From Streptomyces sp. NBC_01381 (GTDB lineage Bacteria > Actinomycetota > Actinomycetes > Streptomycetales > Streptomycetaceae), in assembly GCF_026340305.1 (NCBI RefSeq), contig NZ_JAPEPI010000002.1, positions 3,224,001 to 3,288,000 on the forward strand: DNA of 64,000 nucleotides. Reading direction: 5' to 3'. The position numbers were made by a program, and so were the translations under genes. Numbering within the stretch: the stretch's first letter is position 1; the number at the start of each line of letters is the position of its first letter. The notes under the pieces were generated by a model. It had not been told where the DNA came from and did no database searches. It saw nothing but the letters and a program-made list of their open reading frames with translations. Positions 43,151 through 51,778 of this stretch are shown in pieces.

Positions 43151-44605
43151 TCAATGATGCCGCTGGCGGCGTGCCTGTGCACGCCACCGCTCGCGGACCA
43201 GCGAGACGCCGACCACCAGCGCCGCGAGGAGCACGGACAGCAGCACCTGGATACGACCGCCGCCCGGACTGTCGTCAGTGAGCATGTAGACCAGGATGAA
43301 CGAGATCATCGCGATGGTGACCCACGTCAGATACGGGAAGAGCCACATCCGGACGATGAGCTTCTCCGGGTTCTCGCGCAGGATGATGCCGCGCATCCGC
43401 AGCTGCGAGAAGCAGATCACCAGCCAGACGAAGAGCGCGACCGCGCCGGAGGAGTTCAGCAGGAACTGGAACACCGTGTCCGGCCACAGGTAGTTGAAGC
43501 CGACCGCGACGAAGCCGAAGACGACGGAGGCCAGGATCGCGGCCTGCGGGACGCCCCGCCCGTTCGTCCGGGCGAAGGCCTTCGGGGCGTCGCCGCGCCG
43601 GCTGAGGGAGAAGGCCATGCGGGACGCGGTGTAGAGCCCGGAGTTCAGACAGGAGAGCACCGCGGTCAGGACGATGACGTTCATGACCTGGCCGGCGTGC
43701 GGAATGCCGATCGAGTCGAGGGCCGCGACGTACGAGCCCTTCTTCTCGATCGAGGGGTCGTTCCAGGGGAGCAGGGAGACCACGACGAGGATCGAGCCCA
43801 GGTAGAAGACGCCGACCCGCCAGATGACGCTCTTGGTGGCCTTGGCGACGGCCCGCTGCGGGTCCTTGGACTCACCGGCGGCGAGGGTGACGATCTCGCT
43901 GCCCATGAAGGAGAAGACGACCATCAGTACGCCGGTGAGGATGGCGCTGGGGCCGTGGGGCAGGAATCCGCCGTGCGAGGTGAGGTTGCCGAAGCCGGTG
44001 GCGGCGTTGTCCGAGCCGGGCAGCACATCGAAGATCGCCAGGGCGCCGACGCCGATGAAGGCGGCGATGGCGACGACCTTGATGCCCGCGAACCAGAACT
44101 CGAACTCGCCGAAGGAGGCGACCGATGCGAGGTTGGTGGCGGTCAGCACGGTCATCACGATGAGCGCCCAGCCCCACTGCGGTACGGCCGGTATCCAGCC
44201 GTTGAGGATGACGGCACCTGCGGTGGCCTCCACCGCGAGCACGACGACCCAGAAGAACCAGTAGAGCCAGCCGATGGAGAAGCCGGCCCAGCGGCCGAGC
44301 GCCCGGTCCGCGTACGCCGAGAAGGACCCCGATGTCGGGTCGGCGGCGGCCATCTCGCCGAGCATCCGCATCACCATGACGACCAGGGTGCCGACCAGCG
44401 CGTACGACAGCAGGATGCCGGGACCCGCGGCGGCGATGCCGGAGGCGGAGCCCACGAACAGGCCCGCTCCGATGACACCGCCGATGGCGATCATGGACAG
44501 ATGGCGGTTCTTGAGGCCGGACCGCAGCTCCGAATCGTGCGGAGCCGTGCGGTCCCCAGGGGGAGCGGGAGGAGAGTCCGCGGGGGCAGGAGGAAGTGAA
44601 GTCAT
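43151..44605 (-). CDS. Amino-acid permease (APC superfamily, GabP-like)
   Basis: A 484-residue proton-coupled importer with 12 predicted helices. The first is SMIAIGGVIGAGLFVGSAS with the conserved GxGLFVG. GWALIVMTVLTATNL and FSFMGSEIVTLAAGESKDPQ, the latter the helix-6 family motif, follow. The soluble N-terminus is proline-rich (SLPPAPADSPPAPPGDRTAP). The ATG at 44605 is favoured because upstream frame is not conserved-looking, though its ribosome-binding site is weak. The closest named relatives are GABA, proline and aromatic amino-acid permeases; substrate undetermined. Confidence 0.9.
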   Translation of the reverse strand: MTSLPPAPADSPPAPPGDRTAPHDSELRSGLKNRHLSMIAIGGVIGAGLFVGSASGIAAAGPGILLSYALVGTLVVMVMRMLGEMAAADPTSGSFSAYADRALGRWAGFSIGWLYWFFWVVVLAVEATAGAVILNGWIPAVPQWGWALIVMTVLTATNLASVASFGEFEFWFAGIKVVAIAAFIGVGALAIFDVLPGSDNAATGFGNLTSHGGFLPHGPSAILTGVLMVVFSFMGSEIVTLAAGESKDPQRAVAKATKSVIWRVGVFYLGSILVVVSLLPWNDPSIEKKGSYVAALDSIGIPHAGQVMNVIVLTAVLSCLNSGLYTASRMAFSLSRRGDAPKAFARTNGRGVPQAAILASVVFGFVAVGFNYLWPDTVFQFLLNSSGAVALFVWLVICFSQLRMRGIILRENPEKLIVRMWLFPYLTWVTIAMISFILVYMLTDDSPGGGRIQVLLSVLLAALVVGVSLVRERWRAQARRQRHH

Positions 44606-45087
44606 CTCGACATCCAGTGAGTTGGGACGGGTCGTGCGAGGGGTGACTACGTGCTGGATCGCCTTGGCGGCACATCGCCTCGGTGACAAGGCGGGAGCGG
44701 GCCGCGCTCTCCGTGTTCCGGCGCGGGGCAGGGGGATGGGGACGTGACGGCTGCCGCGCTGTAGCCCTTCGCGCCGCCTCCTTGTGAGAGGTGAGCCGCG
44801 TCACTGCCGGAATGGATTTGCGACAGCGTATGCGGGGAGACGAGGCGGATTATTTGTGAGCAGCCACAAAACCCCCCTCGATCACTGGCCGGTCGGCCAA
44901 TGCCGAATCCGGGATGCGCGGGGACCATGGGGCCGCCCGTGCGCGGGCACCGGCCGGGACGTCAGCTGGCCGGCCGGACAGGGCTGCGGGGCATTCCTTG
45001 GCCTGCGGTACAAGGGCCTCGTCCCGGCCCCGGCCTAGCGTGAGTGGCTCCAGACCACCCCCCGAACGCGTCGATCAAGGGAGCTCC
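44606..45087. promoter_or_regulatory. Long divergent promoter region with a palindrome
   Basis: No gene is visible in this 482-base region between the divergent amino-acid permease and TrkA-N genes. TTTGTG (44853-44858) and CACAAA (44865-44870) form a 6-6-6 inverted repeat within an AT-rich patch (GGATTATTTGTG), a candidate operator or promoter. AAGGGAG at 45078 is the ribosome-binding site of the TrkA-N gene. Confidence 0.5.
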
Positions 45088-46554
45088 ATGCACGGGGACG
45101 ACATGCCGGGTCAGCCAGACGGAACGGCGGGCACCTCCGCGGACGGAACAGCGGACGAAACAGCGGACGGAACAGCCGACGGCATCGTGGTGATCGGCGC
45201 GACCCCGCTGGCCCGCCGGGTCTGCGCGGCCCTGTGGGAGAGCGGGCACCCGGTGGACCACCTCGCCGCGCCGGACGACCAGGACCTCCGGCAGGCGCTC
45301 GCCGCCCAGCCGGCCCGCGTGGCCGTCCTCGTGGGCGACGACCTCGCCGCGCTCCGCTACGCGCTGGCGGTACGGCACGTCAGCAGCACCGTCCGGATCG
45401 TCGTCACGGTCTTCGACCGGACCGTGGCGCAGCAGCTCAAGGCCCTGCTGCGCCGCTGCGAGCCGGTCTCGCCCGCCGACCTCATCGCGCCGACCCTGGC
45501 CGGCCTGTGCGTCGACCCCGAGGCCCGCGACGTACTCGCCGTATGGGATGACGGGGACGGCGCCGTGGCGGTCCGCCGACGCGAGGGACGCCTTGTCGAG
45601 ACGCCATGGCGGCCCTCTCCCGCGGCGCGGCGGCGAGCACTGTCGGGGCGGCTGCGCGGTCAGCTGCAGCCCCACGACGCGGACGCCCGTCTGCTGCTCA
45701 TCGGTCTGCTCGGCATCGCGACGGTCCTCACGCTGGACTGGCTGTGGCTGGTCGCCGTCTTCCACAAGCCGGCCAGCACCGCCTTCCTGGAGGCCGCCCG
45801 GGTCGTCAGCGGCGTCGGCCCGGCAGCCCCGCACGACGGCCATCCCGTCTACGAGTGGGTCTCCGGGGCGGCGATGCTGATCACGGTGGGCTTCACCGCC
45901 CTGCTGACCGCGGGAATCGTCGACCGGCTCTTCGGGCCGCGCCTGGTCGGGGTCCTGGGGCCGCGGGTGCTGCCCCGTGCCGGGCACGTCATCGTGGTGG
46001 GGCTCGGCCAGGTCGGCCTGCGGCTGTGCCAGACGCTGCGTCAGCTGGGGGTGCCGGTGGTCGGGGTCGAGCGTGAGCCGGCCGCCCCGAATCTCCGTCT
46101 CGCACGGTCGATGGGCATCCCGGTGGTGCTCGCGCACGGCGAGGATCGTGCGGTGCTCGCACGGCTCGGTCTGGGGCGCGCTCACGCGCTCGCCGCGGTC
46201 GGCTCCGAGGAGTTGGACAACATCGCCGTCGCGGTCGCCGCCCATGGCGTGGCGCCCGATGTCCGGGTGGTGCTCAGGGCGGGCGAGGACGAGGCGATCG
46301 CCGAGACCCGCTCGCTGCTTCCTCTCGGTCTGACCCGCGACATCACCCGGACCAGCGCGGCATACGTGACCGCTCACCTGACCGGCGCCATGCCCCGCCG
46401 TGTCATCGCCGACGCCGACTGCGACCATGTCGACCTGCCCGGTCGCGGCCTCGTCGCCTGGCCGGTCCCGGCCCGGGACGACTGCGGGCGAGCCGTGCCC
46501 TGCGGCGCGCTCACACCGCGTCGTCCGGTGGAATCTGCTGCTCGGTCCAGATGA
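45088..46554 (+). CDS. TrkA-N (RCK) domain membrane protein
   Basis: A 488-residue protein. After a tandem ADGTADET-like linker, a first Rossmann TrkA-N domain (GIVVIGATPLARRVCAALWE, about 33-145) is followed by two hydrophobic helices (LLLIGLLGIATVLTLDWLWL and AAMLITVGFTALLTAGIVD). A second TrkA-N domain follows (HVIVVGLGQVGLRLCQTL, about 295-420). The arrangement resembles ligand-gated potassium channel proteins. The selectivity motif TxGYGD is not present (TVGFTAL instead), so ion conduction is doubtful. The 3' end overlaps the convergent phosphatase gene by 44 bases. Confidence 0.82.
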   Translation: MHGDDMPGQPDGTAGTSADGTADETADGTADGIVVIGATPLARRVCAALWESGHPVDHLAAPDDQDLRQALAAQPARVAVLVGDDLAALRYALAVRHVSSTVRIVVTVFDRTVAQQLKALLRRCEPVSPADLIAPTLAGLCVDPEARDVLAVWDDGDGAVAVRRREGRLVETPWRPSPAARRRALSGRLRGQLQPHDADARLLLIGLLGIATVLTLDWLWLVAVFHKPASTAFLEAARVVSGVGPAAPHDGHPVYEWVSGAAMLITVGFTALLTAGIVDRLFGPRLVGVLGPRVLPRAGHVIVVGLGQVGLRLCQTLRQLGVPVVGVEREPAAPNLRLARSMGIPVVLAHGEDRAVLARLGLGRAHALAAVGSEELDNIAVAVAAHGVAPDVRVVLRAGEDEAIAETRSLLPLGLTRDITRTSAAYVTAHLTGAMPRRVIADADCDHVDLPGRGLVAWPVPARDDCGRAVPCGALTPRRPVESAARSR

Positions 46555-48970
46555 TCTTGCCGGTCGACGTGTAGCGGGTGCCCCACCGCCGGGTGAGCTG
46601 CGCGACGATGAAAAGACCACGCCCGCCCTCGTCGGTGGTGCGGGCGTGCCGCAGGCGCGGTGCGGAGCTGCCGGAGTCGGAGACCTCGCAGATCAGGGCG
46701 GCCTGCCGGATCAGCCGCAAGGTGATCGGTCCGGTGGCGTGCCGGATGGCGTTGGTGACCAGTTCGCTGACGATCAGCTCGGTGGTGAAGAGCAGATCGT
46801 CCAGGCCCCACTCCGCCAGCTGCCGTCCTGCGAGGCTGCGGGCATCGGCGACCACGGCCGGGTCGGACGGCAGGTCCCAGGAGGCGACCTGGTGGGCACC
46901 GAGGGCGCGGGTCCTGGCGAGCAGCAGGGCGGCGTCGTCGGACGGCGGCCGTGTGAGGAGCGCCTTGACCACGCTCCGGCCGATCTCCTCAAGGTTCGGT
47001 CCGGTCACCGCCAGGGCGTTGCTCAGCCGGGCGAGACCGACGTCGATGTCCCGGTCGCAGGTCTCGATCAGGCCATTGGTGTAGAGGGCGAGCAGGCTGC
47101 CCTCGGCCAGCTCGAACTCGACGGGTTCGAAGGGCAGCGCCCCGAGGCCGAGCGGCGGTCCCGCGGGCAGGTCGGGGAAGTCGACGGCGCCGTCGGGGGT
47201 GACGATCGCGGGCGGCAGGTGGCCGGCCCGGGCCATCGTGCAGCGCCTGCTGACCGGGTCGTACACGGCGTACAGACAGGTGGCCCCCGTGAAGGTGGCG
47301 GCCACGCTCTCGTTCCCCGCATCCGCCGATTCGGCGGAGCCGTGCTGCTCGACGAGCCCGATGACCAGGTCGTCGAGGCGGGCGAGGAGTTCATCGGGCG
47401 GCAGATCCAGGTTGGCCAGCGTCTGCACGGCGGTGCGCAGGCGTCCCATGGTGGCCGCGGCGTTGATGCCGTGTCCGACGACGTCCCCGACGACCAGGGC
47501 GACGCGGGCCCCGGACAGCGGGATCACGTCGAACCAGTCCCCGCCGACACCGCTCGGGGCGTCCGCGGGGAAGTACCACGAGGCCACGTCGACGGCGGAT
47601 CCCCCGGCCAGGTCGTGCGGCAGCAGATTGCGCTGCATCACGCGGGCCGCGACGCGCTCACGGGTGAAGCGGCGGGCGTTGTCGACACACACCGCGGCGC
47701 GGGCGACGAGTTCCTCGGCGAGCTGGATGTCGCCCTCCTCGAACGGGCCGAGCCGCCGGGACCGTACGAAGGTCGCAGCGCCCAGGGTGGCACCGCGCGC
47801 GAGGAGCGGCACGACGAGCACCGAGCGGAAGTCGAAGTCGCGGATGTCGGCGGCCCGCGCCGGGTCGTCGGTGACCCATCCGCTGGTGGCCGCGTCAAGG
47901 ATCGGTTCGACCAGGGACCGGCTCTCCAGGAGGCAGCGGGAGATCGGCGACGAGGGCGAGCGCGGGACGGCTTCGCCCACGGCCCGACTGGATTCCGGGC
48001 AGCCCTCACGGACCGACTGCTGGCCCGACCGGCGCAGGGCGGGTGCGCCGTCGACCGGGCCGGGCACCGGCTCCTGGCCGCTGATGACCGAGTCGAGCAG
48101 GTCGACGGTGACGAAGTCGGCCAGCGGCGGCACGCTGACGTCGGCCAGTTCCTGCGCGGTCCGTGTGACATCCAGCGTGCTGCCGATCCGGGCACCGGCG
48201 TTGTTCAGCAGGGCAAGGCGTCCCTGGGCCTGCCAGCGCTCGGTGATGTCGATGACCATGTACCAGATGCCGACGCGCCGGCCGTGCGGGTCCTCCAGGC
48301 CGAAGAACGAGGCCGAGTAGACGCGCTCCTCGTGGGGGTCCGCGTACGTGGGGCTGCGGAATTCGTACTCCATGACCGGGGACCCGGTCTCCAGGACATG
48401 GCGCATCCGCGCGTCGAACGCCTCGGCCTCCAGCTTCGGCAGCACCTCGCTCACCAGCCGGCCGAGCCGGCGCTCCAGGGGGATCAGGCGTTCCAGTACG
48501 TCGTTGACCCAGACGTAGCGCAGATCGGTGTCCAGTACGGCCATGCCCACGGGTGCGTGGGCGAGGAACGGCTCCAGCATCAGCTGGTTCACCCCGCCGC
48601 CCGGCACCCGCCATTCCTTGAGCGCGAGGACGGACCAGCGCTCCCGTCCCGCCGCGTCGACGAGCGGCGTCACCTGCACCGCGAGTTGTACGCTCCGGCC
48701 GTCGCGGTGGCGTGCCGCGACCGAGCCGCTCCAGCCGTCCGCGGCGCGGCACCAGTTGGCGACGGCGGCCGCTCGCGCCTCGTCCCCCGGGATCGCGAGC
48801 AGTTGGGCCGCAGGACGGTTCAGGATCTCTTCGGCCGGGTGGCCGAGCAGCCGCTCGGCCGCCCTGGTCCACCCGATGACGGTTCCCGCCGCGTCCAGTT
48901 CGGCCATGGCGGCGCTGGCGATGTCACATGCTCGGTCCGAGCCGTCCGGCAGGGCATTCTCCGAGGTCAT
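46511..48970 (-). CDS. PAS-PAS-GAF-PP2C(SpoIIE)-HATPase signalling protein
   Basis: An 819-residue cytoplasmic regulator. Two PAS domains (about 15-125 and 130-245, ending VIDITERWQAQGR) are followed by a GAF domain (about 260-430). A SpoIIE/RsbU-type PP2C phosphatase (about 450-655) has GGDWFDVIPL and VVGDVVGHGINAAATM. A C-terminal RsbW-like histidine-kinase ATPase domain (about 690-815) has ELIVSELVTNAIRHA and DEGGRGLFIV. In Streptomyces these multi-domain proteins act in anti-sigma/anti-anti-sigma partner switching. The fused kinase and phosphatase would act on the same anti-sigma antagonist. Partners are not in the window. Confidence 0.93.
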   Translation of the reverse strand: MTSENALPDGSDRACDIASAAMAELDAAGTVIGWTRAAERLLGHPAEEILNRPAAQLLAIPGDEARAAAVANWCRAADGWSGSVAARHRDGRSVQLAVQVTPLVDAAGRERWSVLALKEWRVPGGGVNQLMLEPFLAHAPVGMAVLDTDLRYVWVNDVLERLIPLERRLGRLVSEVLPKLEAEAFDARMRHVLETGSPVMEYEFRSPTYADPHEERVYSASFFGLEDPHGRRVGIWYMVIDITERWQAQGRLALLNNAGARIGSTLDVTRTAQELADVSVPPLADFVTVDLLDSVISGQEPVPGPVDGAPALRRSGQQSVREGCPESSRAVGEAVPRSPSSPISRCLLESRSLVEPILDAATSGWVTDDPARAADIRDFDFRSVLVVPLLARGATLGAATFVRSRRLGPFEEGDIQLAEELVARAAVCVDNARRFTRERVAARVMQRNLLPHDLAGGSAVDVASWYFPADAPSGVGGDWFDVIPLSGARVALVVGDVVGHGINAAATMGRLRTAVQTLANLDLPPDELLARLDDLVIGLVEQHGSAESADAGNESVAATFTGATCLYAVYDPVSRRCTMARAGHLPPAIVTPDGAVDFPDLPAGPPLGLGALPFEPVEFELAEGSLLALYTNGLIETCDRDIDVGLARLSNALAVTGPNLEEIGRSVVKALLTRPPSDDAALLLARTRALGAHQVASWDLPSDPAVVADARSLAGRQLAEWGLDDLLFTTELIVSELVTNAIRHATGPITLRLIRQAALICEVSDSGSSAPRLRHARTTDEGGRGLFIVAQLTRRWGTRYTSTGKIIWTEQQIPPDDAV

Positions 48971-49032
48971 CTTCGCCAGCCCGTCATCAGCCCGTCATCT
49001 CAACTGCGCATTAGTGCACATTCTAGTGAGAA

Positions 49033-50655
49033 TCACCCGGAAAGCCGCAGCTGCAGCATGGCGAGCAGCCGCTGATCGGGACGGCTCAGATCGAGACCGG
49101 TCAGCTGCTCGGCCCGCCCGATCCGGTAGCGCACGGTGTTGGGGTGCACATGCAGCTGGGCGGCGGCCGCCCGCACATCGCCGAAGGCGTTCAGGTACGC
49201 CAGGATCGACTCGGCAAGCCGCCCTTGATGCCGGCTGTCATGGGCGGTCACGGCGGTCAGCCGGGGGTCCCGCATGTCGGTGCGGTCGGCGAGCAGCGCA
49301 AGCACTTCGCTGACCAGGACCTCCGCCTGGATGTCCGGCAGCGCGGCGACCGTGGTGGCGACATCGGCGTTCACCATGGCGTCGAGGATCCGGTCCGCCT
49401 CCCGGCGCGACTGGGGGACCTTGCCGAGGCCCGGCACGATGCAGCCGACCGATCCGCGCAGCACCAGGCCCAGGTGGCGGCGTGCGGTGTCGGCGATGTC
49501 CTGCCCCCAGCCGCGCAGCGTGCCGATGTCGATGCTGCGCGGCAGCTGCGGGAGCAGGACGTAGATGCGGTGATCGCCCTCCGTGACCAGGGCGGCGCGG
49601 TGCCGGGCTGCGGTGTGCACCGAGATCAGGTTGGTGACCTCGGCGCGGGCCAGCTCGGCTCCGGTGGCCTCGGTCGCCCCGTACGAGAAGCCGAGCACCG
49701 CGGCCGGGCGGGCGGCGTCGAGGCCCAGGTGGGCGGCGAGCGGCTGCGGGCCGCTGCTGCCCTCCAGGAGCCCGGCCGCGAGGGTGCGGGCGAGCGTCAC
49801 GTCCGCCGAGAGCTCCCGGCGGCGGCGCACCAGGTGGAGCGCGGCGACCCGGGCCGCGCCGAGCAGCGCCTGGTCCGAGCGCTCGGTCAGCGGCGTCGAC
49901 CCCTCCTGGACCCAGATGGTGCCCAGCTGCCGGTCCCCCGACCGGATGGCGATCGCGAGCCGGCGGCGGATCCCCAACTCGGGGTGGCTGTCGACATTGA
50001 TCACGTCGTCGGAGGTGCGAAGCCGCTGGAACACACCCCATTCGCGCAGGCGTGCCAGATACGCCTCCGGGCCCTGCCACCCCAGGATGGACTGCCGCCG
50101 CAGGTCGTCGGCCCCGTCGTGGTCGGCGGAGCGCGAGTAGGCGAGGACCCGGTTGGCGGTGTCCTCGATGCTGACGATGCCGCCGGTGAGCATGGCGGTG
50201 GTCTGCGCGAGCGAGAAGAGGTCGCCCTCATCGGCGTCCTCGGTGGAGCCGTCCACGGGTGCGTCGTCGAGGGCGGCCCTGGCGATCGCGTCCACCTGGT
50301 CCCAGCGCGCCTCGCCGCGCACCGAAAGCAGCGCGACCCCCGCCTCGGCTGCGGTCTCGCTGAGGGCGGCGGCCTGTCCCGGAGCGTCCACCTTGACGGC
50401 GACGGCGGCGGCTCCGTCGCGCCCGGCCGCCCGCAGCGCGGGGAAGGCGGCGCGGCCACGGACACCGATGGCGAGCACCAGCTCCCCGGGGTGGGCGACC
50501 GGCGGATCCTCGGGATCGAGCAGGGTCACACTGCGGATCTCGACGTCGAGGCCCGCGGGTGCGGTCTGCAGCTCCACCAAGGGCTCGCCGAGCGACATCA
50601 GCAGCTGGCGCAGGCTGATGCCGGCGGTGGGTGGTCCCGCGGCGGGTGAATCCAT
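49033..50655 (-). CDS. PucR-family transcriptional regulator
   Basis: A 540-residue regulator. The N-terminal PucR sensing domain (ISLRQLLMSLGEPLVELQTA, about 12-130) is followed by a GAF-like central region. The C-terminal PucR helix-turn-helix is RAAAAQLHVHPNTVRYRIGRAEQLTG (about 500-525). PucR-type proteins respond to purine, amino-acid or other nitrogen metabolites. The neighbouring amino-acid permease is a possible but unproven target. The ATG at 50655 gives MDSPAAGPPTAGISLRQL. A 26-base tandem duplication lies just upstream. Confidence 0.9.
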   Translation of the reverse strand: MDSPAAGPPTAGISLRQLLMSLGEPLVELQTAPAGLDVEIRSVTLLDPEDPPVAHPGELVLAIGVRGRAAFPALRAAGRDGAAAVAVKVDAPGQAAALSETAAEAGVALLSVRGEARWDQVDAIARAALDDAPVDGSTEDADEGDLFSLAQTTAMLTGGIVSIEDTANRVLAYSRSADHDGADDLRRQSILGWQGPEAYLARLREWGVFQRLRTSDDVINVDSHPELGIRRRLAIAIRSGDRQLGTIWVQEGSTPLTERSDQALLGAARVAALHLVRRRRELSADVTLARTLAAGLLEGSSGPQPLAAHLGLDAARPAAVLGFSYGATEATGAELARAEVTNLISVHTAARHRAALVTEGDHRIYVLLPQLPRSIDIGTLRGWGQDIADTARRHLGLVLRGSVGCIVPGLGKVPQSRREADRILDAMVNADVATTVAALPDIQAEVLVSEVLALLADRTDMRDPRLTAVTAHDSRHQGRLAESILAYLNAFGDVRAAAAQLHVHPNTVRYRIGRAEQLTGLDLSRPDQRLLAMLQLRLSG

Positions 50656-50679
50656 GGTCGGCGCCTCTGCTCGGGTCGG

Positions 50680-50728
50680 GTGGCCTGGCCTCATGGCGAG
50701 GACGAGTGGCCTGGCCTCATGGCGAGGA
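50680..50728. repeat. Tandem duplication in the pucR-like leader
   Basis: A 23-base block starting GTGGCCTGGCCTCATGGCGA occurs at 50680-50702 and, identically, at 50706-50728 (26-base period). It lies 25 bases upstream of the PucR-type gene, so copy-number change would alter its leader length. Confidence 0.85.
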
Positions 50729-50862
50729 TGACCTGATGAGAGCACTCGCACATCACGTCACGGCAAGTATCCGATCACGCCATGACCGGCAGGGGAATGC
50801 GCGGCGGGGGCAATCCTGCTCGGGAGACGCTCGGGAAACGCTCGGGAAGCGGGAGCATCCCG

Positions 50863-51564
50863 CTACTCGTCCAGCTGCGCCCGCAGCCACTCCTCGACCT
50901 CGCCCACATGCGCCGCGGCGGCGGCCCGTGCCGCCTCCGGGTCGCGGGCCACCAGCGCCCGGTGGATGCGGGCGTGCTCCCGGCGCGTCCGCTCGAACGC
51001 ACCCTCCTCCTGGTAGCCGCGCCACACCCGCGCGCGGAACGTGCGGGAGGAGAGGCCCTCCAGGATGGCGGCCATCGTGTCGTTGCCCGCGGCCAAGGCG
51101 ATGGTGCGGTGGAACGCCAGATCGTGGGAGAGGATCTCCTCGGGGTCGTCGGTGGCGTTCATCGCCTCCAAGTGCTTTTCCACATCGGCCAGTTGGTCGG
51201 CCGAGATGCGCGCGGCGGCCAGCGCGGTGGCGGTGGACTCAAGGACCCGGCGGACTTCGAGGAGCTCGACGAGCCGGGGCCCGCGCGACAGATCGGCCAC
51301 CACCCCGAAGTTCTCCAGAAGATCCCCGGCCTCCAGCTGGGTGACGTAGATGCCCGATCCGTGCCGGGCCTCCAGGACGCCCATCACGGTCAGGGCGCGA
51401 ATCGCCTCCCGCATGGAACTGCGCGAGATGCCCAGCTGCGTCGCCAACTCCCGTTCGGTGGGCAGCCGTTCACCCGGTTCGAGCCGGCCCTCGCCGATCA
51501 TGGCCTTGATCTGCTCGATGGCCCGACCGGTCACGGTGCCCTTCTGCGGGGCGGTCTGGTCCAC
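50863..51564 (-). CDS. GntR-family (FCD/FadR subfamily) regulator of the sugar operon
   Basis: A 233-residue repressor. The winged helix-turn-helix has ERLPTERELATQLGISRSSMREAIRALTVMGVLEARHGSGIYV. The FCD ligand domain (about 90-225) has metal-binding histidines in SHDLAFHRTIALAAGN and HARIHRALV. The GTG at 51564 is preferred over one 15 bases upstream because GGAGGAG lies six bases before it. It is divergent from the CUT2 transporter/fucose operon. A palindrome GTGGTCCGACCAC lies between them, so it very probably controls that operon in response to a sugar acid or fuconate-pathway intermediate. Confidence 0.93.
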   Translation of the reverse strand: MDQTAPQKGTVTGRAIEQIKAMIGEGRLEPGERLPTERELATQLGISRSSMREAIRALTVMGVLEARHGSGIYVTQLEAGDLLENFGVVADLSRGPRLVELLEVRRVLESTATALAAARISADQLADVEKHLEAMNATDDPEEILSHDLAFHRTIALAAGNDTMAAILEGLSSRTFRARVWRGYQEEGAFERTRREHARIHRALVARDPEAARAAAAAHVGEVEEWLRAQLDE

Positions 51565-51610
51565 GTGACGCTCCTCCACTGGCTGAGTGCGCCGCAGTCT
51601 AACCAGAGAT

Positions 51611-51623
51611 GTGGTCCGACCAC
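51611..51623. promoter_or_regulatory. GntR/FadR-type operator
   Basis: GTGGTCCGACCAC is a perfect palindrome apart from its central base, matching the TGGTnnnACCA class bound by FCD-type GntR proteins. A half-site, TGGTCTGATAA, follows at 51676-51686. The palindrome is 47 bases from the regulator start and 156 from the transporter start. Confidence 0.75.
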
Positions 51624-51778
51624 TACGGTCCGAAAGCGGGGAAAGTTGGCGACGAGGGGTGTTGTGAGCGCCAAGTGGTCTGATAAATATTCGCCCATCG
51701 GTCGCTGGGCATCAGTCGCCAGGACTCGCCAGACCCCGCAAGGACTTCGTCCGATCACGCTCGATGAGGAGCCGTCAG

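Noticed and set aside
51470..51490. GGTTCGAGCC as a tRNA T-arm
   Set aside because: It lies within the GntR coding sequence and no acceptor stem or anticodon arm can be drawn around it.
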